This document shows positions 13,270 through 26,785 of a stretch of DNA of 64,000 bases, in pieces. The position numbers were made by a program, and so were the translations under genes. Position 1 is the stretch's first letter. The number at the start of each line of letters is the position of its first letter. A model generated the notes under the pieces. It was not told the DNA's origin. It worked only from the letters and a program-made list of their open reading frames with translations, and ran no database searches. The stretch is from NCBI RefSeq assembly GCF_000499845.2, contig NC_023749.2:4869030-4933029 (forward strand), read 5' to 3'. The DNA comes from Phaseolus vulgaris. Lineage: Eukaryota; Streptophyta; Magnoliopsida; Fabales; Fabaceae.

Positions 13270-14772
13270 CTTCCTTGTTGAAGTGATGTTTGTGTAGAGT
13301 TGTAGAGAAGCCCAGTTGAGTCTGGTGAACTGCATGTTATGTAACACGGTGTAGTTAATAGATTATTTACTATACTAATATTTCATATGCATTTGGCGTA
13401 GACAACTAACATTCGGAATCAGCAAATGTATTTTTACACTATCCAATACACCAAATGAAGAACATTATTGGACTTAAAAAATGTGGATTAACTCAATTGA
13501 AAAAATGTGGATTAACTAAAACCTTTAATTTTGTGTTTTCAACTTTTCTATGATAAAAATAGGAAAGAAGAGTATATATACAATAACTTACCTTAAATTT
13601 TGCATCCTTTACAAATAGGTTGCCACTTTAAAGTATTCATCTAAATTAATTTTAAAATTCTTAATTTTTTTTTATTATGAACTAGCCTGTTGGACTTGGT
13701 TACAACTATTGGAACATTGTGATGTTGGCTGGTCCGGTGGTCTAGTGATCTAAAAAAGTTTTCTATTCGACCGTCTTCTTAAAATATTATTTTATTTTTG
13801 GAAAAAGCATACATGAAATTTAATTACAATAGTTTAGGACACCTACTAAACAGTGATGGATCCATAGTCTTGGCAGTTTTAAAATAATAATAATAATAAG
13901 AAGAAGAAGAATTGATAATATAATTTTATATACATACAAATAGTGGGAGAAATAAAAAGTTAACATTATTTTTTGTGATTTCATCGAGTATTTGCTCACC
14001 CTCGCTTGTTAATGGAATGGGTCTGCTCTTATATGCAAATACTCTTACACTCAAGTGAAAAGGTGATAAAAAAAGGTGGTTACATTGGAAACAGGGAATA
14101 TGTTCCTAGACAGAAGGAATATTAGTCATAAAAAATGCGTGTTAGGGAGTCGACATCAAATTAGTGCTTCATTTTGCCGATTTTTGTTTCCTTTTGTGCG
14201 ATGATGGGTTCTTTGGATTGTGGCCATTTTTTTTGTTAGTGTTGCTGTTCAGAATGACACCAGTGTCCGAGGTGACCAAACTTGGGTCAGACTTAGTTCG
14301 GAGATACAACACGCAACAAACACACCAGCCACAAAAGTTCACGAAGGTGCCATGGATTTCAAGTGATACTGTATAACATTTATTGCAGTCCCTTATCATT
14401 TCTTAGAATGTAATATAACTCAGCTTATTACACATGACTAACCCTAGGTATCTTGGAAGATGCCAAGAGACCACCTGAAAGGGTGGGGCACAAACAAGCA
14501 TATTTGTGTTATGATATTCAGTTACAAATGGCTTTAGTAGAAAACCTCGTTAAGTAAAGAAGATAGAACACTATATACATCAAATTGGGGTTGTATTGAA
14601 TAGGAGGGCAACCTTTCTTCTGCCTTACTCCTTTCATCCTGTTCACATATTTAAAGAGCCTCACAAAACGGAAACTGCATATGTCAAGACAAACTGAGGA
14701 ATAATTCCATCTAAGCTTCTGGTGAAAAGGTATTGGGCAGGACACAAATGTTTGAAATGGAGAACGAAGTTT
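13270..14772. other. Region between CDPK-side repeat and the RBR ligase stop; includes the ligase 3' UTR
   Basis: About 14450-14772 is probably the 3' UTR of the minus-strand ubiquitin-ligase gene. The remainder is AT-rich, with a GAA/AAT run at about 13885-13910. A 70-codon plus-strand frame at 14164-14376 has no recognisable features and is not called as a gene. Confidence 0.45.
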
Positions 14773-17700
14773 TCATCGACGTTGTTGATAGCACATCTGG
14801 CATGTGATGGCAGATCTGACATTTGCATAGGTACAATGCTCGCAACACCAATGACTATCATCATTCATTCTGCTGGACATGCTGCTGGTTCGAAAAGTTG
14901 CCTTTACTCTTCCAGATTTCCCCTTACTGCTCCCTGCACCATTTTTTGAGCTCGTTGCTTTGCTGAAGGAAGCTCCATTACTATCCACATCACATAAACC
15001 ATTCTCTAATGCCCTTACTAAATTCTCAAAGTAGTTTCTAGTCACACTGTCAACATATGTACCAGAAAATGAATCTATAGCCAAACTCCAATCCGAACAA
15101 AATTATGAATAATAAATAAAAACCGAGTTCAAGGCAAATGCTTAACAAAACATATGTAATATATACCTAGTCAATCCAGCTAGTTTTGTGCGAAAGTCAT
15201 TGAACTCTCTAGATGGGTCATCAGCACATAGGAATGGCTGAAGTTCCTTTTCTGCACATTGATGAAGTCTCTCCAGACCAGATTCTGCTTCACCTGAAAA
15301 CAAATTATAGTTGAGCATTATTTACAGAGGAATCACCACAAATATTTATAATTAAATTCAAGTTAAAAAATAGAACCTTGTAAGTACTCAAAGAACTGTT
15401 TTTTCGCATGCTCATGCTCCGGTAAGTAGAACCCATATGCGTATGTCCATTTCAGTACTCTTCTACACTCAATTATCTGAAAACATGAAACACTTACTAG
15501 AAAGGAACCCATCTATTTCACCCCAAATGAATTTTATGAAATAGTGGCTGCTGACATTGAATTTCTACAGTTCTAATAGTAGAAAAAAAAAATTTAAAAA
15601 ATATCACTAGCACTAAAGAAAGTTCTCACAAAATCACCAGCAGGATATTGTTGAAATGTTCAATGACTAGCTAAAGCATTTAAAACTATCTGCCAGGGGG
15701 CAGATGAACTGGTATAATCTAACAATCAAAACCATGTTAAAGCTTCATATAATACTACAAAGCAAACTGAACAAAAATAAATAAATTACTTGTAGCCAGG
15801 CCTCAGTTATGAACTTAAGCTGTGACTCAGGCTGACACTGTATGTCACTAAGCTTCTCAATCTGCACCCCAAAAACAGAGAGAGGAATAGTGAGCATAAA
15901 CAAAAGATTTTGCAATAACAGAAAAATATTACGTAGATTTTGGCTTATGACATGGAAAAGTGAGCTACTGTACTATGTTATAAAAGTGCATATTCATGAA
16001 TATATACTACAAGTGGAAACGATGTTTTTTCAGTTGCCAGAAGTTATTCTAACATACCTGATGTGAAGGCTACTCCATGCTACGTGAAGTGCCAAAAATT
16101 ACATGCAGGCTAAGAATTTTTTACAAACAATGTGCCTGGAGATGACAGATGTATATGTAACTTACATGAACAGTTTGCATCTGCTGCAGATCTGCAAGAG
16201 CTTTTTGCCTTGACTGTAGACAAGAAAAAATATATTGCATTGTTATATTAATATTTATAATGGCGTAAGATAAATTATCTGGTTTAAATGCATATACCCA
16301 GATAAATTAATAATACTACGGAATACAGCTTAAAGTAGAGAATAGAGAACAAATCAATGTCCGTAACATATAAAGTATAAACCGCTTCGAATTATCCAGC
16401 TAGCAGTCTTCTTCATATAAACTAAAAGCCACTTAAAACAGTCCTCGTTAAGTCAGAGGCACAATAACACTGTCAAGGACCAACTTTTGTCCTATTTTTG
16501 CTAGGTCAATACAGAAGATGTTTTTTGCATATTACATCTCTAACATCCCCAATCACAAGAGAATTTCAGTTAGGCTTGAAGCATAGATAATGCACAAACC
16601 CACCTATCTAATGCTGAAATTCAACTTTTTTATTAGTTGAAAGAATACACTGAGGATGGAACTTTAGAACATTTGGCCACAGACACTAATAAACAGATAC
16701 TCCAAAAAGATTAAGTTGCTAGGTAGGGTAGGTGTTACATGCCTTATTAAGAAAAAACAAAATTCACTCTCTAAACCGAAACACACTGATTTCCTTTTCA
16801 AGATGATATTATTCCAGCTCCCTCTAACGTACACAACAAGCACAAACAAAGGAAGCACTTCCTTTCACACAGGAGGAATCTCGTCAAGAATCAACTATCA
16901 AAACAACCCCCTCAACCTACATGGTTGGTTTCTTCTATAATACAGTCTCCACTCTTTTCATTATCCTTTTGCCTAACCGTAGGTAACATCGATAGGTTTT
17001 TCTTTTAATCTAAATATCCACCAATTGAACACGAACATAATAACATGAAGATTATGACAAAAAGTATCACATATTGAAATAATATAGAACTAATAATCTA
17101 GCTCTCAGGATTGTAGAAATACAAGCAAAATATAAATTATGGAAGAATAAATTCAGAAATTGCTGAAGACAAATCCCTAGAACACGACTACTGAACAGTA
17201 ACTGGTGCATACAGATTGATTGCTGGCCCACCGCTCATAATAATGTGTGTATCTCTCTAGTGAATTCTTCGCCATTTCCCTTCTTCTTTCAGTATCATCA
17301 TACTACATACAACAAAATTTAGCTCATAAGCAAACACCATCATCCCAATAGATGTGGATGGAATATTGTGCTAATTATAGCCTGAAACCTGAACTGGGAG
17401 AAGTTGAGTATTATTATGTCCCTTACCACCCCTTCTTGTTTAGCTGCTTCATAACGATTGCAAGCATAAAAACCACCAGTTCTTTCACCATGTTCCGACC
17501 ATTGACCAAGGCATAGCCTATGTAGATAAAATATTTTAAATTCAAATAAGCTCAAACTATTTGAAAACAAGGCCCTCCCCCGCTATTCCCACTATTTAAA
17601 TTGATATTTCTTCCCCAGTAAGAAAATAAACACCGCCACTGTTTTCCTGATCCAACCTTCAATAAAAATGATAATAAAAAAAGAAAAGCTTTGAATTTTA

Positions 17701-20700
17701 AGTGTCCTAAAATTTATTCAATCAACAGAAAGCATAGGCTCTCAAGTCTCAACTACCCAAAATATCCTCTTTTTTTGTCAAATGCTTAGAAGGGGGTAAA
17801 AGGATGAAGCATGTAATTTGTTAATTATAAAGGGGGAAAAGGGAAGAGAATGCATACCAGCAAAACTCAAATTTACAGGGCGGTGTGCAAGTCATGTGCA
17901 TGCACCCTTGATTTTTTTCAATTGGTCGCTTACACTTGGGACATGGCTTTGAATTAGCAAGTATCCTGAAATTCATCATATCACAGCAAGCTTAACCCAT
18001 GAAGTCTAAAATACCCAGAAAAGCACCAGTTCATCCTTAACTAGTTATCAGTACACAGAGGAAAGTCAAGGATCAAGATGGATATAAAAAATTATACTTG
18101 TCCCGTTGGAAATTGTCCACCGAGTGTCTACCCAGACAGTTAACCACTAACCATTACACATTCCAATAACCCCTTTCACAATTAATCACTTGTGAAGACA
18201 CTATTTAACCATTACCCATATATGATCCCAATTCCTAATAGTCCACACATTATGAATTGTTCTGGAGAATTTGCAAGGAAAATCCATACATAAGTAAAAC
18301 ACTAATCCGCATTTTATTTCTTTCACTCCTTCAATTGAAGGAATCACACCCCTTAGACAATTTTCACCCTTCAAAATACTCTACATTAAAAGTGTTCATT
18401 TTTTGGAAATTAGATATCTGAAGCTTTAGAGAGTATCACGTTATTTCAAGTACTAAAAATTTGTGAGCAAAATCTAAGAAATCTCTACCAATTCATGTTT
18501 TCAGACTCTGCACTGTTCTTCAAAATCCACTTTGCCACGGTCCCACAGTCCACTGGACGATGAGCCTCCTCAGTGCACTGTAGATTCAATTACCCAGCAG
18601 TTGGCTAAATAAACAAGAATCTAAAATTCAAAACTATGACAATCTGAAAAATCTACACAACTTACATTCCAACAAAAGCTATATGAACAGAGGCAAGAGA
18701 CATCATAATTCCCACCACTACCAACATCAAAAGTGACTGCATATTCACAACCTGGAGCAGGACACCACTTGGACTAGACAAAACAAAGAAAACCAAAAAT
18801 AAAATTAGTACGACAGTCATACATTGGGAGATATATATTGTGAAGAAAAGCTTACACAGTAAGCAATAATTTGGAATACTTTTCTTCATTTAAAAAAAAC
18901 AATACATTGGTATTTATAGGAAAAAGGAAATCCTAATAAACAAAAATAAATCTCCTCAAGTAAAGGAAATAAATCTCCACACATAAAGACTCTAAATCTG
19001 GAGCAAACCTACCAAATAAACTCCCAATCTCTTAATTTTAGGGATTTCTTAGAAACAAATCTATATTTACTATTCAATCAATGTATATTTATTGTACAGT
19101 AAATGTGCAATATTTACACCATAGTTCAACATATATTAATAATGATTAAGAAAAGTAGAGTTGGAAATTATCACAGGAGATAAATAGTGAACTGTTAATC
19201 ACATAAATTATAAATTTAGGGTACGTTTGTTAAGCCTTTGGGAAGTGCCTTTAGGAATATATAAAAAATTATTAATTTCAAAGGAGATTTTACGAAAAAC
19301 AGAAATTTTATTCAATTCTGTTAGAACTATAAAGCGTACTTTTCATTAATAGGCAGTTATAAACTTGTAATTACAGCTTTTTAATAGAAATTTAAGTTTT
19401 CTTTTCAGATGTTTTAAAATAAAGCTTTAAACAAACAACCTAAAACTTCTGAACTGATTTTTCATAAAAAAAAATATATACTGAGATAAACACGCTCTTA
19501 ACCAGAATAACATAAATAGGCCAAACATTTTACTCAACTGGAAAAATTGTGAACATCTTATGAAAATGAAACATGGAAAACATAGTCACATGGATTGGCA
19601 GTACAAAAAAAAGTGAATAACCCCCTTCACTTTATCAACTTCATAATTCCATATCTGGGAGGACACACCTTCTTATTGTCTTCAATGTATGATCTAAGAA
19701 GATAACGTGTATATTTCTGCTTATCTTCATCAGATTTTAAAAGACTAAGCATATCTTGACCAACAGCAGCACCACAAGTGGGATCAGGACATCTCAGCAT
19801 CAAACATCCGGGACCATCACTAATGGATGTGCTGATATAGCCTAGCATGTCAAAAAGCACAGAAGATCGTGATATGACAGAAAAAGAAAAAAGGAAACAG
19901 AAGGACATTAAACAATATATACAAAAAATCTTCTAAGCTGCCTGCCACTACCCCCACCCATCCACACAAATAAAATGAAAGGAAAATTGCAACCAAAGCC
20001 AACATGCATTTTATTACGAGATGCTACATTATATCTGAGATCACAAAAGGTCAGAGTAATATCACACAAGAAGCACCTTCCCAGCATGAGATACAGTAGG
20101 GATGACCACAGGAAGCCATTTCAATTCTAGCCCGAGGATAATTTTCAAAACAGATACCGCAAGTAAGCTGGCCACAGAAAAAATGAAGAAAAAGAATTAA
20201 ATACAAATAGAGCCCAAGAAAGAAGAGAAAATGAAATCAAATCCAACTACATAATTGACCAAGTCTAAAACCTATAAGCCTCAGCCTCAGATTCTGCCAT
20301 GGCCACTAGACACGACAGAGACACCCCAACCCAACACAACAGATGCTCAAAATATAGGACTAGGGCATCATACACACATATATGAGAAGACAGAAAAATA
20401 CTCAAATGAAATGAAAAATAACCAAGACGAACAAAAAAGGATCTAAATTGGTAAACAATATTTGTATATTCTTGTATAACTAATAATGAGCCTCAAATAA
20501 AATATCAAGAGACATCATCTTACAATGTAAGCACTTGGTCTCTTTATAAAAATCCATAAACAATGTGAAATCTCTAATAAAAGAGGTATACTTACTTTCT
20601 CAAACATCAACTTACTAAGTTTTACACTTTGTTATAATGATCTTAACCAAAAAGAAAAACCAAGAGGCATTATTTTTAATATTTTCTATTACATTTTAAG

Positions 20701-22141
20701 CTGAATTTCTAAAAGTTAAAAAATGTAACAATTTCTTAGAGAAATTAGTGAGAAAGGTGTTGGCTCAGTGCCTGAATCACCAAAACAAAATCTAACTAGC
20801 CACCTAATGAGAAGTGTCTTAAACATATGGGGCAGTATTGGTGTTACAAACATGTCTAACACTGACACTTCAAAAAGGACCCATTTGTGCTTCATAGTTT
20901 AAAACTCAACCATCCATATCTCACCTCTCTAGTATTATCATGCTGGACAATTGGCTTCTCCAACAATCCAACTGCTTTTCTGACTCCTTCTTCGTCTGCA
21001 AACCATGCATCATGCACTCTACTGACACTCCTGCCATACCAACCAACTCCTCTCTTAAGTATATTAATATACAATGCAGTGAAATCTAACATCTCATACA
21101 AACACAGTGCAGAAATGATCGTTTGGAACCATTGAAGAAGGTATGATCGGTCACAGAGACAAAAAAAAATGGTATCCCAATGAGGCTAAAAAAACTGATT
21201 TACCAATTGTGGTAACGAAGTAGTATGCTTGCAAAAACTCTTGATATGGAAAGAACAGTTGCTACTCTGGCGACATCATCTTCCTGTCTTTGTTGGATAT
21301 CGGATTCCTTCAAAATGGTAAAATTTTGCTGAAAACGAAATTGAAAGCTGAAAATTAGTCGAAAACTGATATATAATTGCAAAAAAAAAAGGGCCATGTG
21401 CAATAACACAGTTGTTGAACTGGAAAATGCAGAACTCACTCAATCAGTGCCAAACCACGAAAAAAAAAAACTTTTTTCATGAATATGACTGGAAAGTACC
21501 TAGAAATAAGAAAATCATCTGACCATTGAAACCAACCTCCTCTTCTCTCAACATACAAGAAAATCACCAGTGCTATGAAGCAGAGTTGAGCATACATTTC
21601 TGCGACACCACTACTAAACAAGTAACACACTGACCTAGTCCAAAAACCACAACTAGCTCTCCCAATCTCCCTAATTAGCCATGAAACTGGGGATAGCATC
21701 CATCAACTTGTTTCACAAAATCACAACATACTACTTCAGCTCACAAAATACAGAAACACGAAACTCAGACATTTCAATTCCCACAATCACAATTTCAGAA
21801 ACCTGACATTCTACGGTATCCAAGACAAGATTGATTGGCCAGTAATTTCTCTACGTATTCCCCGCAACTAAACACTAAGATGTATAAAACGGAATAACAG
21901 AAGTGATCCAGAGCGACAACATTCTCGCATTGAATAAAAAAAAAAAAGAGAGAGAGAGAGAGAGGGGAGGAGGAACCTCAGGGCGACGAGACTCAATCCT
22001 GTCGGCTTCATCGAAGTAATCATCGGCATCATCGTCGTAATCGCTGTAGTAGTCCAAGGGTGCATCCTCGGTTTCGCCGCTGTAGAAATCGTCGAGGGAC
22101 TCGATGTCGTTGGCGTCATGCATATCATCCTCCGACTCCAT
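14773..22141 (-). CDS. ARIADNE-type RBR E3 ubiquitin ligase (ARI7/ARI8-like), 588 residues, 15 exons
   Basis: Exons, 5' to 3' on minus: 22141-21977, 21328-21204, 21030-20925, 20167-20077, 19841-19669, 18773-18666, 18577-18489, 17965-17858, 17517-17427, 17302-17213, 16213-16166, 15861-15790, 15476-15377, 15293-15167, 15046-14773. All are GT-AG and total 1767 nt. An acidic N-terminus leads to RING1 (from Cys135, CGIC; CGHPYC; CPDPTC), an in-between-RING domain (KWCPAPGC near 222; CWNC; HRPVDC) and RING2 (CPKC 294-297). Cys307, in the KNQGC motif, aligns with the catalytic cysteine of RBR ligases, which accepts ubiquitin from an E2 before passing it to the substrate. An Ariadne helical domain follows, and the C-terminus carries a RanBP2-type zinc finger (CEHC-10-CQMC). 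Length matches Arabidopsis ARI7/ARI8 (about 565 residues). The gene appears intact; intron 5 contains an LTR. Confidence 0.95.
18839..19131 (-). mobile_element. Solo LTR (copia-like) in intron 5 of the RBR ligase gene
   Basis: On the minus strand it starts TGTTGAAC and ends TTCACA (TG...CA). The flanks TATAT at 18834-18838 and 19132-19136 form a 5-bp target duplication, though this is low-complexity sequence. It contains a promoter-like CCTATAAATACC. With no interior sequence, it is best read as the product of LTR-LTR recombination. It lies in the same orientation as the host gene, about 70 bases upstream of exon 6. Confidence 0.6.
21947..21964. repeat. (AG)n microsatellite in RBR ligase intron 1
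   Basis: About nine AG units, immediately inside the first intron donor. Confidence 0.9.
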
Positions 22142-24250
22142 CGCGGAAACCTAAGGGAGAGGGGAATTGAGGAGCCAACAATCGGTATGCAGCGGAAAGG
22201 GGAAAAATCTAGGGCAAGAGAATTGGGAACTGGAAAAGGGAAAGAGAAGAATGTGTGTTCCCCTTGCTTGGATATTTGTCTGGTTTTTTGGGGCAGGCAA
22301 AGGGAGAAGATGAGAAAAGGAAAATATGGTTATAAATAGTGAGAGAATAGAAAAGTAAGAAGAGAGAGAGAAATAGAAGCAAAATTAATTATTAGGACAA
22401 AAGAAAAAAAAAATAATAATAATGAAGAGAGAGAACTCAGAATCAATATATGTTATATATTATTATCAATCTAAATTTCATTTAGGTTCACTTCTTCATA
22501 TTTATTAAAATGCTTAACATTATTATTTCTTTTAATAAAGTGTGAAACTTAGTTTATTTATTTTCATCATTAATATAAGAAAATGAGGAATAATATATTA
22601 GCGTAATCATATATTGAAGTGATGTAATGACATTTATGTAGTGTCGCAAGATATTGGTTACTATAACAACCCCATTCAATATCTACCCATCATAACACTT
22701 CTAAAAAAACTAATTTTGTATGTTTTAATTGGTGGACAAGTTTTTTTTCTATATTTACACGACACTGTTTTTCATCACACCTTTATTACATCCACCACTT
22801 TATGTATAGAATACCATAAAATTGTTTGGTACGACATAAATTTTGAAAACATCGTATCTTTTAATAGAAACCTCTACAAAATTACTATTATTATTTTTAT
22901 AGTAGAGAAACTTTGTACAAGATGAATTGGGAAACTTAAAAAAATATTTTATATAGATTTCTTTTGACTTTATTAATCTACTTTTTTAAATTTTTGAAAT
23001 ATTTAATTCATATATTTAAAATTAAGTTTGATTTAATATTACGATTTAAAAACATAATCTTGGAAGATGTCTTATTATTTCATTATAGTTGTTACTTTAT
23101 AATCAATTCAAGGAAATTTTCAAATTAATTCACTTGAGAAAAATATATATTTACTATTCTATTTGACTCTCTACAAAACTGTACACTTATAAGTGAGATT
23201 CGGGATTATTACTAAAAAACATTTCCAATGTCCACAGATAAAAAATAAATAAAATCATTTTGTGTTATATTTAAATTAATCACAAACACATTTAAAAAAA
23301 AAAAAAAACACATACACTTTTTTTAGTAATTGTTAGAGAGACACCAAAATATAATTTTTATGATGTAACCATAAAAAAAATAAAAAAAAATCATAATGTA
23401 TTTAATGTGATTCTGACTGTAATAAACTTGTTGAAGTGTGTTTATATGAGTGGTGGACAGGTTGTACACGGTAGTAGGTCACTGTATGGTATGGAAAGCT
23501 GAGTACATTTAAGTTAACATTAATTTTAATAAAACATGTGTTTGGTTTGGTTATGTGTAATTGACATGTTTTTTTTTTTTTCTTAATTCTCATCCAAATA
23601 TTTTGATTTGTTTGATAATGGACTATGTGTCCTTTGATATGCAATGGAAAATAGTCACACATAAATTAATTTCATAAAATTATCTTGATTAACTAAAATT
23701 TTTGTGTAAATTATTTTATTTTCTAATATTTTTATAGTGAACCAAGAACATCACAAGTAAAAATTATTTAATTGTTGAAAGTTGCATTAGTTTAATGGAA
23801 CAGATTTTCTTTATAATAACAGTTTTATATTGTTGGGCTAAAGATTAGTAACAACACTGTAAGATGTGGGACCTAAAAAGTGTTTCTTTTGAGTCCATAT
23901 GATATGGCTGAGAAGTGATGAAAATTTTGGAGAGTGAAGGTTTGGGTCTGGTTATTGGGAGACAGATGCAATGCACTCTACCTTTTTGGAGTTTGACATT
24001 TATGCTGATTAGCAGAATCCAACCTAGCACCAGTAAGTTTCACACCACAAACACCCTATTGCAGCCCATGGATTTCAAACTTCCCACACACGCTCACCAC
24101 GCAACAAATACCCCACATTTTTTTTCTCTTCTAATTCTCACTAAAATTGTTTAAAAAGATTCAAAGAAAAAACCTTGCAAAACACCTTGATGATATAAAA
24201 TAAATGAAGCAGTTACTTTTTTTTGTATATATAAATGAAATGATAGGGTT
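22142..24250. other. Upstream region of the RBR ligase and AT-rich intergenic DNA
   Basis: 22142-22400 is purine-rich on plus (pyrimidine-rich on the transcribed strand) and is presumably the ligase 5' UTR and core promoter. 22450-24200 is AT-rich with A-runs at about 23292-23308 and 23382-23390. No gene is supported. Confidence 0.45.
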
Positions 24251-24432
24251 GGGTTGAACAGAGAGAGTGGAGAGGATAGAGATCCAGTGAATACAGAGAA
24301 ACTATATCTTTCTCTCTATCTCTGTTTCTGTTTTCTTTACACTACCCTGCAACAGCAGTTCTCATCCTCAATCATTAATCCAACTCAAGTGTTTTACCAT
24401 CAACCTTTTGTTTCTTCTCAGGCCTTTACCAG

Positions 24433-24895
24433 GTTTCACATCGCTTGAGCTTTCTTTTGGATGTGCCAAAGCTTTTATCCATGCTCTTTTGCTCAGTATT
24501 TCTTGCTTTTTATTAGAATATCCTATTCCTTTTCTTTCCTAAAGCCTTTTTATTTCATCTATTACTATCATAGATTAAGGTTTTGATCATTGTTTTGCTC
24601 TGCATTTGTTTCAAAACTGTGTTTAGATCGGATCGGAAGAAGCCTTTTGTTGGTTCATTTACTATGCTGAATAATCAAATTCATGTTTTCTGATTTAGTT
24701 TTTCTTTTTCAAGGATAGTAGATATCTCAATTCTCATCCTCTGAAATTTGTGTTCAACTGTTTTGAGTATTGACCTAATCCTTTTAAATTTACAGTCTTT
24801 TACTGAAAAATCAAGACAAAAACCTGAAATTGGAAGAATAAGTGGAATTGAAGCAAAAGGGACTCTGTTTTGATGTGTTGATTTTGTTTTGGCAG
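24433..24895 (+). other. Probable 5' UTR intron of the AT-hook-like gene
   Basis: Donor CAG|GTTTCA at 24432/24433 and acceptor TTTTGGCAG|AGAA at 24895/24896, with a T-rich interior. The CT-rich leader at 24300-24350 upstream fits a first non-coding exon. This is inferred from splice signals only. Confidence 0.45.
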
Positions 24896-24938
24896 AGAAA
24901 GTAGTTTGCATGATCACATTTTGTTGGAGTTGGAGATT

Positions 24939-25370
24939 ATGGGTAGAGGCAGAGGAAAGGGTAAAAAGTTAAGTGTTGGCATGGGCAATGAAGAGGATGG
25001 TATTGTAAGTGGGGAGGAAGAGAGGGTTCCAAAGCAGAAAAGAAGAGGAAGGCCACAAAAAGTGTTGAAGGATGAGTTTGACGAAGAAGAAGTTGAGGAA
25101 ATGGAAGAGGATGGTGGTGGTGAGAATGTGAAGAATGTAGTGTCAAGCAAAGAGATGAAAAATCAGAACAGCACAAAAGAAGGAAGAAAAAGAAAACGAA
25201 ATTTGGAGGAGAAAATGGAAGCTGGTGAGGAGAAAAGTGGGGTTAGAATGGGATCAAAGATTGATGGCTTAACAAAGTCAAAGGGATTTAGACAGAATGG
25301 AAGCAGGCGTAAAAGTAAACCTTGCAGAGCTGCAGAAGCTGGTGTGCTGTGTAAGCAAGACTATGCTTGA
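24939..25370 (+). CDS. Small basic/acidic nuclear-type protein with one AT-hook-like motif, 143 residues
   Basis: I take ATG 24939 (MGRGRGKGKK...) as the start. It follows a probable 5' UTR intron (24433-24895, ending TTTTGGCAG). The ATG at 24910 opens a different frame, and no in-frame ATG lies upstream. The protein is a run of basic and acidic blocks: GRGRGKGKK at residues 2-10, then KRRGRPQK with the RGRP AT-hook core at 36-39, an acidic patch (DEFDEEEVEEMEED, about 45-58), more Lys/Arg clusters, and a basic tail ending RRKSKPCRAAEAGVLCKQDYA. No signal peptide or membrane span. RGRP suggests minor-groove DNA contact and the clusters could act as nuclear localisation signals, both inferred. 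Similar short legume proteins are listed as uncharacterised. Confidence 0.75.
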   Translation: MGRGRGKGKKLSVGMGNEEDGIVSGEEERVPKQKRRGRPQKVLKDEFDEEEVEEMEEDGGGENVKNVVSSKEMKNQNSTKEGRKRKRNLEEKMEAGEEKSGVRMGSKIDGLTKSKGFRQNGSRRKSKPCRAAEAGVLCKQDYA

Positions 25371-26776
25371 AACACCTTTCTTCTTCCTTCTCATGATGCC
25401 AACAACATCATAGCTACCAATTCATTTTATTAATCAGCTTCTTTTCATTTTTTGTTTATCCTTTTCTGCTTTGAGGGCTTCATTTCGTGATTCATTGCTG
25501 TTATTTTCCTATTTATATTTTGAGAATGAATCAGGAAATTTACCACTATGCTTGTAGTTTTCTGTTAATTTACTACTTTGTCTCTTTTCCTCTCTGTTTT
25601 GAAACCCTAAACCTAAACCTCATTTCAATTACAAGTACTTAGTCTGTATTTTAATATTTTTTTTTTAAATAAAAGTTTTCATTTTAGACATCATTATGCA
25701 AATTAACATCTCAGTTAACTGACACCTAAACTAACAACAATCATTTGTCATCACATGAAAAAAAATATTATTTAAAAAAAATACAAAAATACAAGAAGAT
25801 TATACCAGAATCCATATGCTATCAAAAACGATACATAAGTAAATTATACTTGTTCATGAAATTTTTTAAGAAGAAACAAAATGGAAGCCAATTATATTAA
25901 TGAAAAGATTCTTTATGAAAAAAATCATAAATTAACTGACTTATCAGCACACGCATCTCCTCACATTATCAGCACACGCATCTCCTCACAGAAAATATGA
26001 GTAACCCTAAACCTAATTTTTTTAGGAAAATTAATCAAATTCACTTTAAAGATTTTTAGAAAAATTATAAAAAAATAAAATTAACTTCTTTATAGTTAAT
26101 GATAATTTATATACTCTGATACTGATTTGACTGCATCTAAATAAGTCATGGTAAAAATGAGACATGTCATAGGAATAATGCTACGTCTTGTTAACTATTA
26201 GAAAGCTTATGTGGTAAATAAAAATAAGATATATTCAATAGTAATTAGTCACTTGATATACTCTTATAGTAAAAATAAAAATTATTTATATATAAAATAA
26301 TGGTTTATGTACACCAAATTTAAGTAGAATAAATTTTTCTGTTTAAAAAAATCCACACTAGTGTTAGGGCTCAAAGTAAGTAAAAAAATACATTTATTTA
26401 ATATAATGTAAGTGGACAAGAAAAAACACATGTGTGCTCATACCTCAATAACTACTGTGACATGTTTTGCATTACCCATATCAAACTCGTTAACTTGTTC
26501 ATCATGACTTTTAATTTGTAAAAGAAAATAAACCTTTTTTACCTTTATCAATATTTATGAAGAAGTTCATTAAAACATACTTAATGTGTGTGTTTTTTTT
26601 TCTTTTATCCCTTTTTCTATTTTAAAAAATATTCGTACTACAACCTTTTCAAAATATAGCAATTATTTTAACCACTTATATATAAATTAGGGTAGTGACT
26701 AAAGAGCAGCTACTAGCCTACCTCACTTGAGACACATAAGGGTGATTGTTGGGCTGTAAATAAATGGGCTTGTCCA
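25371..26776. other. 3' flank of the AT-hook-like gene and AT-rich intergenic DNA
   Basis: The first 200-250 bases are likely 3' UTR. The rest holds no gene. A perfect 25-bp tandem duplication (TTATCAGCACACGCATCTCC + TCACA) occupies 25941-25990. The left 9-bp target duplication TATAAAGTT of the next element starts at 26777. Confidence 0.5.
25941..25990. repeat. Perfect 25-bp direct duplication
   Basis: Two identical adjacent 25-base copies beginning TTATCAGCACACGCA. Confidence 0.9.
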
Positions 26777-26785
26777 TATAAAGTT

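Noticed and set aside
13725..13765. tRNA-like text GGTCCGGTGGTCTAGTGATC
   Set aside because: Resembles a D-arm/A-box, but no acceptor, anticodon or T arm can be paired around it.
14164..14376. 70-codon plus-strand frame downstream of the RBR ligase
   Set aside because: No recognisable motif or splice support, and it overlaps an equally long minus-strand frame; likely chance or ligase 3' flank.
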